Source: Verrucomicrobia bacterium SCGC AAA164-M04
Lineage (GTDB): Bacteria > Verrucomicrobiota > Verrucomicrobiae > Verrucomicrobiales > Akkermansiaceae
Assembly: GCA_000383735.1 (NCBI GenBank)
Contig: KB912139.1
Location: forward strand, 1-22,139
Length of the DNA stretch: 22,139 bases
Reading direction: 5' to 3'
A model generated the notes under the pieces. That model saw only the letters and a program-made list of their open reading frames with translations. It had not been told where the DNA came from and made no database searches. The position numbers and the translations under genes are program-made. This document shows positions 1-7,044 of the stretch, one piece after another (the first letter of the stretch is position 1; each line of letters begins with the position of its first letter).

Positions 1-1
1 G

Positions 2-250
2 AAGAAATCCAACAAGCGCGCGGTTGTCGCAGTGCGCTCCAACGCTGCGCCCATCCCTGGCCAATGGAAACTCTTCCTCGATCATCGCTTCGCCTACAAC
101 GGTGAGCTTCATCCTATCGAACTCTACAACCTCGCCATCGACCAAAAGGAACAGAAAAACCGTCTCGCTGACCCAAAAGCCAAACCCGCTCTCGACTTCC
201 TTATTAAGGAAGCAAGGAAGGCCAAGGGCGACGGCGGATCAACACGTTAG
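2..250 (+). CDS. Sulfatase, C-terminal fragment (5' end outside window)
   Basis: The reading frame is open from the window edge and ends at TAG 248-250, giving the last 82 residues. The block PGQWKLFLDHRF, followed by a stretch reading ELYNLAIDQKEQKNRLAD, matches the usual end of type I (formylglycine) sulfatases: a short strand with WKL, then ELYDL..DP.E..NLA and a final basic helix. The catalytic Cys/Ser-x-Pro-x-Arg site lies upstream and cannot be checked. Family members remove sulfate esters from polysaccharides and are usually exported; many PVC genomes carry dozens. An internal GTG at 32 is not a start, because the homologous sequence continues upstream of it. The substrate cannot be inferred from this tail. 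Confidence 0.8.
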   Translation, partial: KKSNKRAVVAVRSNAAPIPGQWKLFLDHRFAYNGELHPIELYNLAIDQKEQKNRLADPKAKPALDFLIKEARKAKGDGGSTR

Positions 251-322
251 TTTATCATAAGTATGAATGTCATCCCAGTATCGAGGTATCTAATTTTCTT
301 AAAACACTCGCAAGGTTCCCCT

Positions 323-344
323 TATTAAAAGAAAACTTTTAATA
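323..344. repeat. AT-rich hairpin between the sulfatase and DUF3392-like genes
   Basis: TATTAAAAG, a 4-base AAAA loop, then CTTTTAATA form a perfect 9-bp inverted repeat. A T-run (355-360) lies 10 bases downstream, not immediately after the stem, and the stem is nearly all A/T, so this is at best a weak terminator for the sulfatase gene. The rest of 251-432 shows no gene. Confidence 0.35.
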
Positions 345-432
345 GTCTAAAGGATTTTTTGGAGCTTTTCCGAGCACGGAAACTGCTTCAACCTAGCTTG
401 GATAGTATTATTAGATAAAGACCTTCAAGAAG

Positions 433-759
433 ATGATCGCTCAATTCTCTCTTAAGCTTGCGACCCTCCTGCAACCTTACCTCTTCGAAATCTGTTTGGC
501 CCAAATCGTCACGGTCTTGGTCCTCTGTAGTGATACGATCGACCGTTGTTTTCGCAGGCTACTACGCCCGAACCATTTTATCATCCGTGTGACCGGATTT
601 GTGCTTTTAAATGCTTTTGGTTATGGCTTTGCAACCCTCGCGGGAGGAAGTGTCCTCAAACAATTCTATCTGCAGATTAATCTTTCGCTGAGATACCCAG
701 TCATTCTAGGAATCTTCATACTCATCGGTATTATTGCTGAAAGAATGAAACGCTGCTAA
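433..759 (+). CDS. Small membrane protein, DUF3392-like
   Basis: The 108-residue product has about three hydrophobic segments (roughly residues 13-32, 50-72 and 84-103), separated by a basic stretch (DRCFRRLLRPNHF) and ending in ERMKRC. The layout and the blocks 'IVTVLVLCSDTIDRCFRRLLRP', 'HFIIRVTGFVLLNAFGYGF' and the C-terminal 'GIFILIGIIAERMK' resemble DUF3392, a family of about 108 residues of unknown function that I know mainly from marine gammaproteobacteria. The ATG is preceded by AAGAAG, a weak ribosome site. The flanking genes give no functional hint. The gene could have been acquired horizontally, but this cannot be judged from the sequence alone. The family assignment is from memory of its pattern, so moderate confidence. 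Confidence 0.65.
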   Translation: MIAQFSLKLATLLQPYLFEICLAQIVTVLVLCSDTIDRCFRRLLRPNHFIIRVTGFVLLNAFGYGFATLAGGSVLKQFYLQINLSLRYPVILGIFILIGIIAERMKRC

Positions 760-792
760 AAGTGAAAAATCATTAAATGAAATGATCACTTT
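759..792. terminator. Possible terminator hairpin after the DUF3392-like gene
   Basis: AAAGTG (759-764) pairs with CACTTT (787-792), and ATCATT (769-774) pairs with AATGAT (781-786). This gives two stacked 6-bp stems with a 4-base A bulge and a 6-base loop, beginning at the stop codon. It is AT-rich and has no clear U-tract, so intrinsic termination is uncertain. Confidence 0.3.
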
Positions 793-849
793 AATAGGCA
801 TATATTCCAACTCCCTCCCTTTTCCTTCAAAAGAAAATTCCTACTAGTT

Positions 850-1839
850 ATGAAACTCACAAACTCGCTTGTTTCTCTAACCTTTCTCTTGGCATCCTTG
901 GCTCAAGCCAATCTGATCGCTTACTGGCCTTTTGACGATCTAACTGGAGAGGTTGCGGAAGATGTCATCGGGGGATATCACGGAACGCTCATCGGTGGAA
1001 CTTGGCTTGAACCAGGCAAGGTAGGCGCAAGCGCTTTAGAGGGGGCAGGCGCCGATGAAATCTTGTGTCCCGCAGAGGCCATCTCAACCACCGAGGATCT
1101 CACGCTAGCTTGGTGGATGATCGATAACCAAGGCAGTTGGGGAACCATCATGGATAAGTCTTTCACTGATAGCACCTCAGGTTTCGATATTTTGGTTCGC
1201 CCGACGGGCACCGAAGACAGCCCGCTTCGCTTTCGGATCGGTGGTTGGCAGGCCTATGGCGGATGGGGAACTGAATGCCGGCTTCCTGCTGGTGCTTACG
1301 AGGATGGGGAATGGGTTCATATCGTCTGTGTTTATGACAGCGCTACTGACACCGCTAGCATCTACGTGAATGGCAAATTACCCGAAAACGGAACCCTTAA
1401 TCCAAAAACCGGGATCACTGGCGAAGGCGGATATTGTGAAGGGGTAAACAACACCACCGCTCCGCTCTATCTTCGAGGTGGGAAGGAAACCTTCACGGGG
1501 ATTCTTGATGATGTCGCGATGTGGGACAGACCACTTAGCCCCGAAGAAATTACAACAGTTTTTACCAGTGGTCCTCTTGCGGTCGAAAGGCCTGCCAAGG
1601 AACTCGCTGTTACCTCATTTGATCTCTCCGAAATCACGGGCGAATTCACTCTCACTTGGAACTCCAACATAGGGGAACTCTATGCCGTCAAATATTCGAC
1701 AGATCTCATCAACTGGGATGCCGACCTTGATGATGGAATTCTTGCCGATGAGGGTGAAACCACCTCAAAAACTTTTAAGCTTACTAACCTCGATAATCCG
1801 AAAGCCCTCTACTTCCGGATCGAAAAACAAGAGGAATAA
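850..1839 (+). CDS. Secreted LamG/concanavalin-like protein
   Basis: The 329-residue protein opens with a clear signal peptide (hydrophobic residues 5-18, probable cleavage after SLAQA, about residue 20). Residues about 21-240 form one LamG_3/concanavalin-like jelly roll: the start IAYWPFDDLTGEVAEDVIGG, the strand EWVHIVCVYDSATDTASIYVNG, and the closing block GILDDVAMWDRPLSPEEI are hallmark positions. Residues about 250-329 form a small beta module (FTLTWNSNIGELYAVKYSTD...NW...YFRIE) that recurs at the ends of verrucomicrobial exoproteins. No catalytic motif is visible, so binding of glycans or surface structures is the likely role. There is no PEP-CTERM or other sorting tail. The gene stands alone between gaps of 90 and 177 bases. 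Confidence 0.8.
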   Translation: MKLTNSLVSLTFLLASLAQANLIAYWPFDDLTGEVAEDVIGGYHGTLIGGTWLEPGKVGASALEGAGADEILCPAEAISTTEDLTLAWWMIDNQGSWGTIMDKSFTDSTSGFDILVRPTGTEDSPLRFRIGGWQAYGGWGTECRLPAGAYEDGEWVHIVCVYDSATDTASIYVNGKLPENGTLNPKTGITGEGGYCEGVNNTTAPLYLRGGKETFTGILDDVAMWDRPLSPEEITTVFTSGPLAVERPAKELAVTSFDLSEITGEFTLTWNSNIGELYAVKYSTDLINWDADLDDGILADEGETTSKTFKLTNLDNPKALYFRIEKQEE

Positions 1840-2001
1840 CTTGAACACGGGCTTACGAAATATCAATGGGGGTAGGTAGGAATCGATTGATTCTCGGTTA
1901 GTACAGGTCATTATTTACGAACCTTTTCTCTAGAAGAAATTAGATCCCCCTTTCCAGCGCAAGCTTCCCTCCGGAATTGACTTCCTAGCAAGTTCCTGAA
2001 A

Positions 2002-2022
2002 TTGCATCATCTAGCGATGCAA
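2002..2022. promoter_or_regulatory. Dyad TTGCATC-N7-GATGCAA over the symporter start codon
   Basis: A perfect 7-bp inverted repeat with a 7-base centre. Its right arm includes the ATG (2017) of the symporter gene, and its left arm begins at an alternative TTG codon. It could be a protein-binding operator or an mRNA hairpin that hides the start codon. A second dyad with the same TTGCAT/ATGCAA half-sites lies at 4528-4544. Arms of this length also arise by chance several times in 22 kb, so the function is inferred from location and recurrence. Confidence 0.35.
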
Positions 2023-3597
2023 GTCTTTATCACCTTCATAGGTTTTACCGCTTTCGTAGCATTCTACTCGTGGTTTCGCTTGCGGAAAGAGGAGCTTTCT
2101 ACCCAAGATGGATACTTCTTAGGTGGTCGAAGCCTGACCGGTGTCGTGATCGCTGGCTCGATGCTCTTAACCAATATTTCGACCGAACATTTGATCGGGA
2201 TGAATGGGAGCGCTTATAAAAATGGGTTCATCATCATCGCGTGGGAAGTCACTTCTGCATTAGCCTTAGTCGTGGCAGCCACCTACTTTTTACCCACCTA
2301 TCTAAAAATGGGATTGACCACGATCCCACAATATCTTGAAGAACGATTTGATGCCACTACCCGGACAATGGTTGCCTTGTTTTTGCTCGTTTCTTTCGTG
2401 GTCACTCTATTACCTATCGTTCTTTACACGGGAGCTATCAATTTAGAGAGCATCTTTAACATCTCTGGAACTTTTGGGATCAGCCAGTCGGCAGCGTTAT
2501 GGTACACCGTTTTAGCGATTGGCTGCGTAGGTTCGTGCTATGCTATTTTTGGGGGACTCAAAGCGGTCGCCTATAGTGACACTATCAATGCCATAGGATT
2601 ATTTTTAGGAGGGTTATTAGTTCCGATTTTGGCGCTATGGAATATCGGGGATGGTAACGTCTGGGGAGGCTTAGTGAAAGTCTATGAGCATTGCCCTGAA
2701 AAATTTAATGTGGTGGGGGCCTCAGATTCGGCATTACCTTTCGGGACTTTGTTCACTGGATTGGTGATTAACCAACTCTATTTCTGGGGGATGAACCAAA
2801 CCATCATTCAACGTGCCCTGGGTGCAAAATCTTTGGTAGAGGCTCAAAAAGGGCTCTTAATCACGGGGTTGTTAAAAATATTTGTCCCAGTGATCATCGT
2901 TCTACCTGGGGTGATTGGTTTCTATTATTTTGGAGAACGGTTTTTTGGTGACCAAGATCTCATTTATCCAGAACTGATCAAGAAGGTCCTCCCTTTAAGT
3001 TTCGTAGGATTTTTTGCGGCGGTTGTGATGGGCGCGGTCCTCAGCACGTTTAACAGTGTTTTAAATAGCACCGCGACCATCTTTAGCATGGGAATCTATA
3101 AGAGACTCATGAATCCCGGGGCAAATGATCGCCAAATGGTGCGCGCAGGGAAGACCGTTTCCATTATTCTTGCGGTCATCGCGATTTTAACAGCTCCCTT
3201 AGTAGCGGGAGCTCCAGACGGGCTCTACGACCTCCTTCAACAACTCAATGGGATCTTCTTTATTCCTATTGCTTCTGTAATGCTCGCTGGATTGTTCCTG
3301 CCCAAAATTTCAGCTCCGGGAGCGAAAGCCGCAATGTGTGTGGGGCTTGTGTTTTACATCAGCGCCGAATTCATCTTTAAGGTCGATATTCACTATGTTC
3401 ACATTTGGGGTATTGAATTTGTTTTGAATATGGCTGTCATGTTTGCGGTGACACATTTTTATCCAAACAAGAACCCATTCCAACCGAAGGATCAAGGACT
3501 TGTGGAAATTGAAGAATGGAAACATACCAAGGTCTTTAGCGGCTTTTTGGTCATACTCATTGTGGGAATTTATATTTGGTTAGGCTGGCTCATCTAG
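2017..3597 (+). CDS. Sodium:solute symporter (SSS family, SGLT-like), candidate myo-inositol importer
   Basis: The 526-residue inner-membrane protein has about 13-14 hydrophobic segments. SSS/SGLT landmarks are present: the [10 protein letters not shown] loop near residues 33-42, the SMLLTNIS...LIGMNGSAY helix (48-67) that lines the Na+ site, [14 protein letters not shown] (about 179-192), [15 protein letters not shown] (258-272), and [21 protein letters not shown] (343-363), which holds the conserved small hydroxyl residues of the Na2 site. The family couples sodium entry to uptake of sugars, inositols or other solutes. I chose ATG 2017; an in-frame TTG at 2002 would add five residues. The next two genes metabolise inositol and follow on the same strand, so myo-inositol is the best guess for the substrate. 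A hexose or uronate cannot be excluded. Confidence 0.9.
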   Translation: MQVFITFIGFTAFVAFYSWFRLRKEELSTQDGYFLGGRSLTGVVIAGSMLLTNISTEHLIGMNGSAYKNGFIIIAWEVTSALALVVAATYFLPTYLKMGLTTIPQYLEERFDATTRTMVALFLLVSFVVTLLPIVLYTGAINLESIFNISGTFGISQSAALWYTVLAIGCVGSCYAIFGGLKAVAYSDTINAIGLFLGGLLVPILALWNIGDGNVWGGLVKVYEHCPEKFNVVGASDSALPFGTLFTGLVINQLYFWGMNQTIIQRALGAKSLVEAQKGLLITGLLKIFVPVIIVLPGVIGFYYFGERFFGDQDLIYPELIKKVLPLSFVGFFAAVVMGAVLSTFNSVLNSTATIFSMGIYKRLMNPGANDRQMVRAGKTVSIILAVIAILTAPLVAGAPDGLYDLLQQLNGIFFIPIASVMLAGLFLPKISAPGAKAAMCVGLVFYISAEFIFKVDIHYVHIWGIEFVLNMAVMFAVTHFYPNKNPFQPKDQGLVEIEEWKHTKVFSGFLVILIVGIYIWLGWLI

Positions 3598-3680
3598 TAA
3601 ATGTCCCCAGAGAAATATCTCCAAATTATAAAATCCTCCTAGGCGTTATCGTCCCAATTTTAACACCCGTAGCCCCCAGC

Positions 3681-4538
3681 ATGAAAAACCTAAAAGATAA
3701 AACCCCTGATATTGAAGACCTCTGGGAGGAGAATTTGCGTAGTCGCTATCCTGAAAATGGAGAGAAAGGGAACGAGGATTTTCGAGATTATAGCGATCCG
3801 GCAAGAGATACAGTGCGGGAGTTTTACCGCCTAAATCATCTTTATCAGAACTATGACTTCGTTCTTCAGAAAAAAGAGCAATATACGAAACTCAAGAAAC
3901 GGAAGATGAGCCTGTGGGAGGCTGTTGAATTCTTGAACACCCTCGTCGATGATTCTGATCCTGATACTGATTTGGATCAAACTCAGCACTTGTTGCAGAC
4001 CTCCGAAGCGATCCGGGCTGACGGTCATCCTGATTGGTTTATCCTAACCGGTTTTCTACATGACCTCGGCAAGATTCTCTGCCTCTTTGGCGAGCCGCAA
4101 TGGGCAGTCGTGGGAGATACTTTCCCAGTGGGATGTCAGTTTTCACGATCCATTGTTTACCCCGAATTCTTCAAGGAAAATTCCGATTTTCACGACCCAC
4201 GTTTTAACACAAAATATGGGATTTATGAGCCAAATTGTGGCCTCGATAAGGTCCAGCTTTCATGGGGTCATGACGAATATTTATACTACGTTCTTAAGGA
4301 GTATTTACCTGAACCTGCTTTGTATATGATCCGCTATCACTCGTTTTACGCACAGCATAAAGAAGGAGCATATGACCATTTAATGAATGAATCTGATCAT
4401 TCACTCTTTAAATGGGTTAAGCGTTTTAATCCTTATGATCTCTATTCCAAGTCACCAGTCCCTCCCAATGTTGCGGAATTAAGACCCTTTTACGAGGACC
4501 TTGCTACCAAGTATCTGCCCGATACGATTGCATTTTAA
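3681..4538 (+). CDS. Myo-inositol oxygenase (EC 1.13.99.1)
   Basis: This di-iron cytosolic enzyme converts myo-inositol and O2 to D-glucuronate. The product is 285 residues from ATG 3681, the same length as mammalian MIOX. All di-iron ligands of the HD-domain fold are present in order: H103 (QTQHLLQT), H127-D128 (FLHDLGK), H197 (WGHDEYL), H220 (RYHSFY) and D253 (NPYDLYS). Other family blocks are nearly intact: [11 protein letters not shown] (about 89-99), [16 protein letters not shown] (137-152) and [16 protein letters not shown] near the end. The frame is open back to an ATG at 3576 that overlaps the symporter stop, but those 35 extra residues have no family counterpart. The gene lies 83 bases after the symporter and 38 bases before the IolG-type dehydrogenase, suggesting one transcript. 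MIOX is best known in eukaryotes and occurs in scattered bacteria. The identification is very secure. Confidence 0.96.
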   Translation: MKNLKDKTPDIEDLWEENLRSRYPENGEKGNEDFRDYSDPARDTVREFYRLNHLYQNYDFVLQKKEQYTKLKKRKMSLWEAVEFLNTLVDDSDPDTDLDQTQHLLQTSEAIRADGHPDWFILTGFLHDLGKILCLFGEPQWAVVGDTFPVGCQFSRSIVYPEFFKENSDFHDPRFNTKYGIYEPNCGLDKVQLSWGHDEYLYYVLKEYLPEPALYMIRYHSFYAQHKEGAYDHLMNESDHSLFKWVKRFNPYDLYSKSPVPPNVAELRPFYEDLATKYLPDTIAF

Positions 4539-4544
4539 ATGCAA
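4528..4544. promoter_or_regulatory. Dyad TTGCATT-TTA-AATGCAA at the end of the MIOX gene
   Basis: A perfect 7-bp inverted repeat with a 3-base centre spans the MIOX stop codon (4536-4538) and lies 33 bases before the dehydrogenase ATG. Its outer TTGCAT/ATGCAA half-sites match those of the dyad at 2002-2022. It may be an operator for the dehydrogenase gene or a small mRNA stem between the two genes; no U-tract follows, so a terminator is unlikely. Confidence 0.3.
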
Positions 4545-4576
4545 AGAGTGATACCTTAAGATGACGCGCAAATAGA

Positions 4577-5611
4577 ATGAAAAAAAGCACCAAGGTTTGT
4601 ATTGTGGGGCTCGGAAGAGCCGGTCGTTTCCACTTAGCTTCGATTAAGAAACTTGATTCTATTGAGTTGAAGTATGTTGTTGATCCAGCCCTCTCAACAC
4701 GGGATGACATTGTTCAAAATAATGATTTCATTTTACTAGAAGACATTGAAGAAGCGCTAGCAGATGACGAGCTTGATGCCGCGATTATCTCACCGCCCAC
4801 CCAGTTTCATTTTGATTGTGTGACTCGATTCTTAAAAGCTGGCAAACATGTCTTCACCGAAAAGCCTCTTGGAAAATCCCTTACTGAAATCGAAACCTGT
4901 TTTGAACTTTCAGCTAAGCAAGAAAAGGCGTTATTTTTAGGATTCCAAAGACGATATGACCGAAATTTCCGAGCTCTTAAATCAAAGGTTGAAACCCTTG
5001 AGCCAATAAAAATTATTAAGACAAGCTCGCGAGACAACCCCCAGCCTTCATTAGATTACTTAAAGATTTCAGGTAATATTTTCCACGATATGTTGATTCA
5101 TGATTTCGACATGTTGATCTTTCTTTTAGGAGACGAGCCTCCCATTTCGGTTTTTGCCTATGGCCACGCTTACGATGAAGACATCAGGAAGATTCCAGAT
5201 CTCGATACCGTAATGGTGATTCTTAAATATAAGACAGGTTTGATTTGCTCAATCGATACAAGCCGGAACGCTATTTATGGATATGACCAGCGGCTAGAAA
5301 TCTTTGGTGAGGGAGGCATGGCGATCGCTGAAAATGAGAGGAATCATACGGTGCAAATGCACACCTCACAGGGAATGGAGGTTCCAGCGATCAATGAGTC
5401 ATTCCCAGAGCGATACAAAGAAGCTTATACTGCTGAGATCGAGGACTTTACCGAAGCGCTTTCACAGGGCCGATTAACAAACATTCCTCGGAATGAATGT
5501 ATTTTAGGTCATTTACTTGCGAATGCGGCCCATCGATCTATTGAAACCGGAGCCCCCGTTGATTTTGAGGATTATTTAGCGTCCCAGGGCGTTGATTTGC
5601 GCGAGACCTAG
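4577..5611 (+). CDS. Gfo/Idh/MocA oxidoreductase, inositol 2-dehydrogenase (IolG-like)
   Basis: This NAD(P)-dependent cytosolic dehydrogenase is predicted to oxidise myo- or scyllo-inositol to the inosose. The N-terminal Rossmann fold has GLGRAG (residues 11-16). The family EKP motif is at 95-97 (K96), and the catalytic block GNIFHDMLIHDFDM supplies D171 and H175, matching the Lys-Asp-His triad of Bacillus IolG at nearly the same positions. SSRDNP (150-155) and NAIYGYDQRLEIFG (231-244) are also typical of IolG. The length of 344 residues equals that of B. subtilis IolG. The gene follows MIOX by 38 bases and ends 35 bases from the convergent GT4 gene. The assignment to the inositol subgroup is strong; the exact isomer and cofactor are not readable from sequence. 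It may feed or drain the same inositol pool as MIOX. Confidence 0.88.
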   Translation: MKKSTKVCIVGLGRAGRFHLASIKKLDSIELKYVVDPALSTRDDIVQNNDFILLEDIEEALADDELDAAIISPPTQFHFDCVTRFLKAGKHVFTEKPLGKSLTEIETCFELSAKQEKALFLGFQRRYDRNFRALKSKVETLEPIKIIKTSSRDNPQPSLDYLKISGNIFHDMLIHDFDMLIFLLGDEPPISVFAYGHAYDEDIRKIPDLDTVMVILKYKTGLICSIDTSRNAIYGYDQRLEIFGEGGMAIAENERNHTVQMHTSQGMEVPAINESFPERYKEAYTAEIEDFTEALSQGRLTNIPRNECILGHLLANAAHRSIETGAPVDFEDYLASQGVDLRET

Positions 5612-5646
5612 GCCCCTTAGAGGTGGTGCGGAACCATTTGGCCCTA

Positions 5647-6711
5647 TTAATCCACCAATTCTTGATAAACCTTTTCAACGAGATCAACCATCCTGGCTAG
5701 GGAGAAATCTTGATAGACTTCCTCACTCAAATTCTGAGTTTCATGGCACACCTTATCCAACTCGCGTAACACAGACAGAATTTCCGCAAGGAGCGGTTCA
5801 GGCTCAAACTCATAAAAAAGACGGCCCACAAAGTTATCCGCTTTTAGAATTTTATAGTTTTCCCGCGAAACCACTGGGGCCCAATACGCAGAATTTACCG
5901 GAATCACTGGTATTCCGAGCGCCAGCGATTCGATCGCAACTCGACCCACCCCCAATGTCAGCGAAGTCTCCTTAAAAAGGGGGACAAGTGATGGCAGGAA
6001 ACCATGAAAAACTACCGACTGCTCTGAGGATCCCGTGAAGGGTTTAGCAACTTCCTGCACCTCCACTAGCCGGTTCCCATCGCCAGCAATATGCAATTTC
6101 GCATTTGGGAATTGACGCAGCAACGAAGGCCAAACCTTTTTCAAAATGATAATCAAAGCCTGGCCATGACGCCGATCTACCCGACTTGCATAAAGCAGAT
6201 TTAAACCCTGAATCTTGTCTCTCAAGGCCCCACGGTCTTCTAGAGCCAGCCCATTATAAATCACGCAGCATTTTTCCCGAATTACATCTCTCTCTCTCAG
6301 AGTGCTTAACCGATTCGGAGCAACGACAATCATCCTGTCAATCCAACGACGCATGAAAGCAGGACGAGAATCTAATGATATCCGACCATGGATCGTCGCT
6401 ACAGAAGAAATACCAGTGAGAATTTTCACAATCGCTGAAATTAGGATCGGTAGCCGCTGATGCCCATGGATGATTTCGATCTTCTCAGACCGAATGAGTT
6501 TCCTCACTTTAGAAACAGCCCCCAATAATCCAAAATCAGTGAAGCGATGCTGGATAAAGGTTACTTCGGCATTCAGGCACTCGACCTGCCGGCCTGATCC
6601 CGACATGACAAAGACTCGATGCCCGGCTTCTGCCAGCCCGTTCGCCAACTCCCGGACGTGCACCTCGGTCCCACCAAGATCAAAATTTTTCACCAAAAGT
6701 AGGACCTTCAT
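5647..6711 (-). CDS. Glycosyltransferase family 4 (GT-B fold)
   Basis: A 354-residue cytosolic glycosyltransferase that transfers a sugar from a nucleotide donor. The N-terminal acceptor domain begins MKVLLLVKNFDLGGTEVHVR with the usual GG-hinge, followed by IIHGHQRLP and ATIHGRIS. The C-terminal donor domain begins near residue 170 (LLYASRVDRRHGQALII), has LHIAGDGNR (206-214) and the signature GVGRVAIESLALGIPVIPVN, with E261 as the conserved donor-binding Glu. The first Glu of the EX7E motif is replaced by Leu253, as in some GT4 subgroups with a GxGR block. The acceptor is unknown; a cell-envelope or exopolysaccharide glycan is usual. It is co-directional with the giant protease gene but separated by 333 bases, so it may have its own promoter. 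Confidence 0.88.
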   Translation of the reverse strand: MKVLLLVKNFDLGGTEVHVRELANGLAEAGHRVFVMSGSGRQVECLNAEVTFIQHRFTDFGLLGAVSKVRKLIRSEKIEIIHGHQRLPILISAIVKILTGISSVATIHGRISLDSRPAFMRRWIDRMIVVAPNRLSTLRERDVIREKCCVIYNGLALEDRGALRDKIQGLNLLYASRVDRRHGQALIIILKKVWPSLLRQFPNAKLHIAGDGNRLVEVQEVAKPFTGSSEQSVVFHGFLPSLVPLFKETSLTLGVGRVAIESLALGIPVIPVNSAYWAPVVSRENYKILKADNFVGRLFYEFEPEPLLAEILSVLRELDKVCHETQNLSEEVYQDFSLARMVDLVEKVYQELVD

Positions 6712-7044
6712 ATTTCAATAGGCCAGAGCCCTCTTTGCACTCCCTGACTCCTCCACTTCTTGGTCATTCCGGTTTATGCTGCAAACTTTCTTTTTATAAC
6801 CCCAGCATTCACAATGATGGTGATGCTCCAACGCCTTTCGTCTTCTAAGCAGCCTCATGTTACGACGGTTCTTCAAAATAGATCACCCTTCAAGTTCAAA
6901 CGAGAATTTAGCGCTACCCCCGAGCTTATTTGACATAAGCTTCGAGCCCTCTGGAAGATCACTACCACCTGCTTGCGGTGCGCGTATCAAAAAACTAAAT
7001 AATCCCTCCAATCCAGATTTAGCCTTGGAATCTTATGCTCGATT
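6712..7044. other. Intergenic stretch between the GT4 and giant protease genes
   Basis: No convincing gene is seen in these 333 bases. The minus strand holds one 47-codon frame (ATG 6858, stop 6715-6717) that ends three bases before the GT4 ATG. Its product is basic and has four consecutive histidines (KALEHHHHCECWGYKKK), unlike any family I can name; it could be a leader peptide, a decayed gene fragment or chance. A plus-strand frame from 6857 runs antisense into the protease gene and looks spurious. A short stem (AGCTTA-N7-TAAGCT) lies near 6925-6945. Confidence 0.5.

Noticed and set aside
3576..3680. Extended 320-residue MIOX from the ATG at 3576
   Set aside because: The 35 extra residues overlap the symporter stop and have no counterpart in the family; ATG 3681 gives the canonical 285 residues.
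5592..5975. 127-residue plus-strand frame over the GT4 end
   Set aside because: Proline-rich shadow antisense to a well-supported glycosyltransferase.
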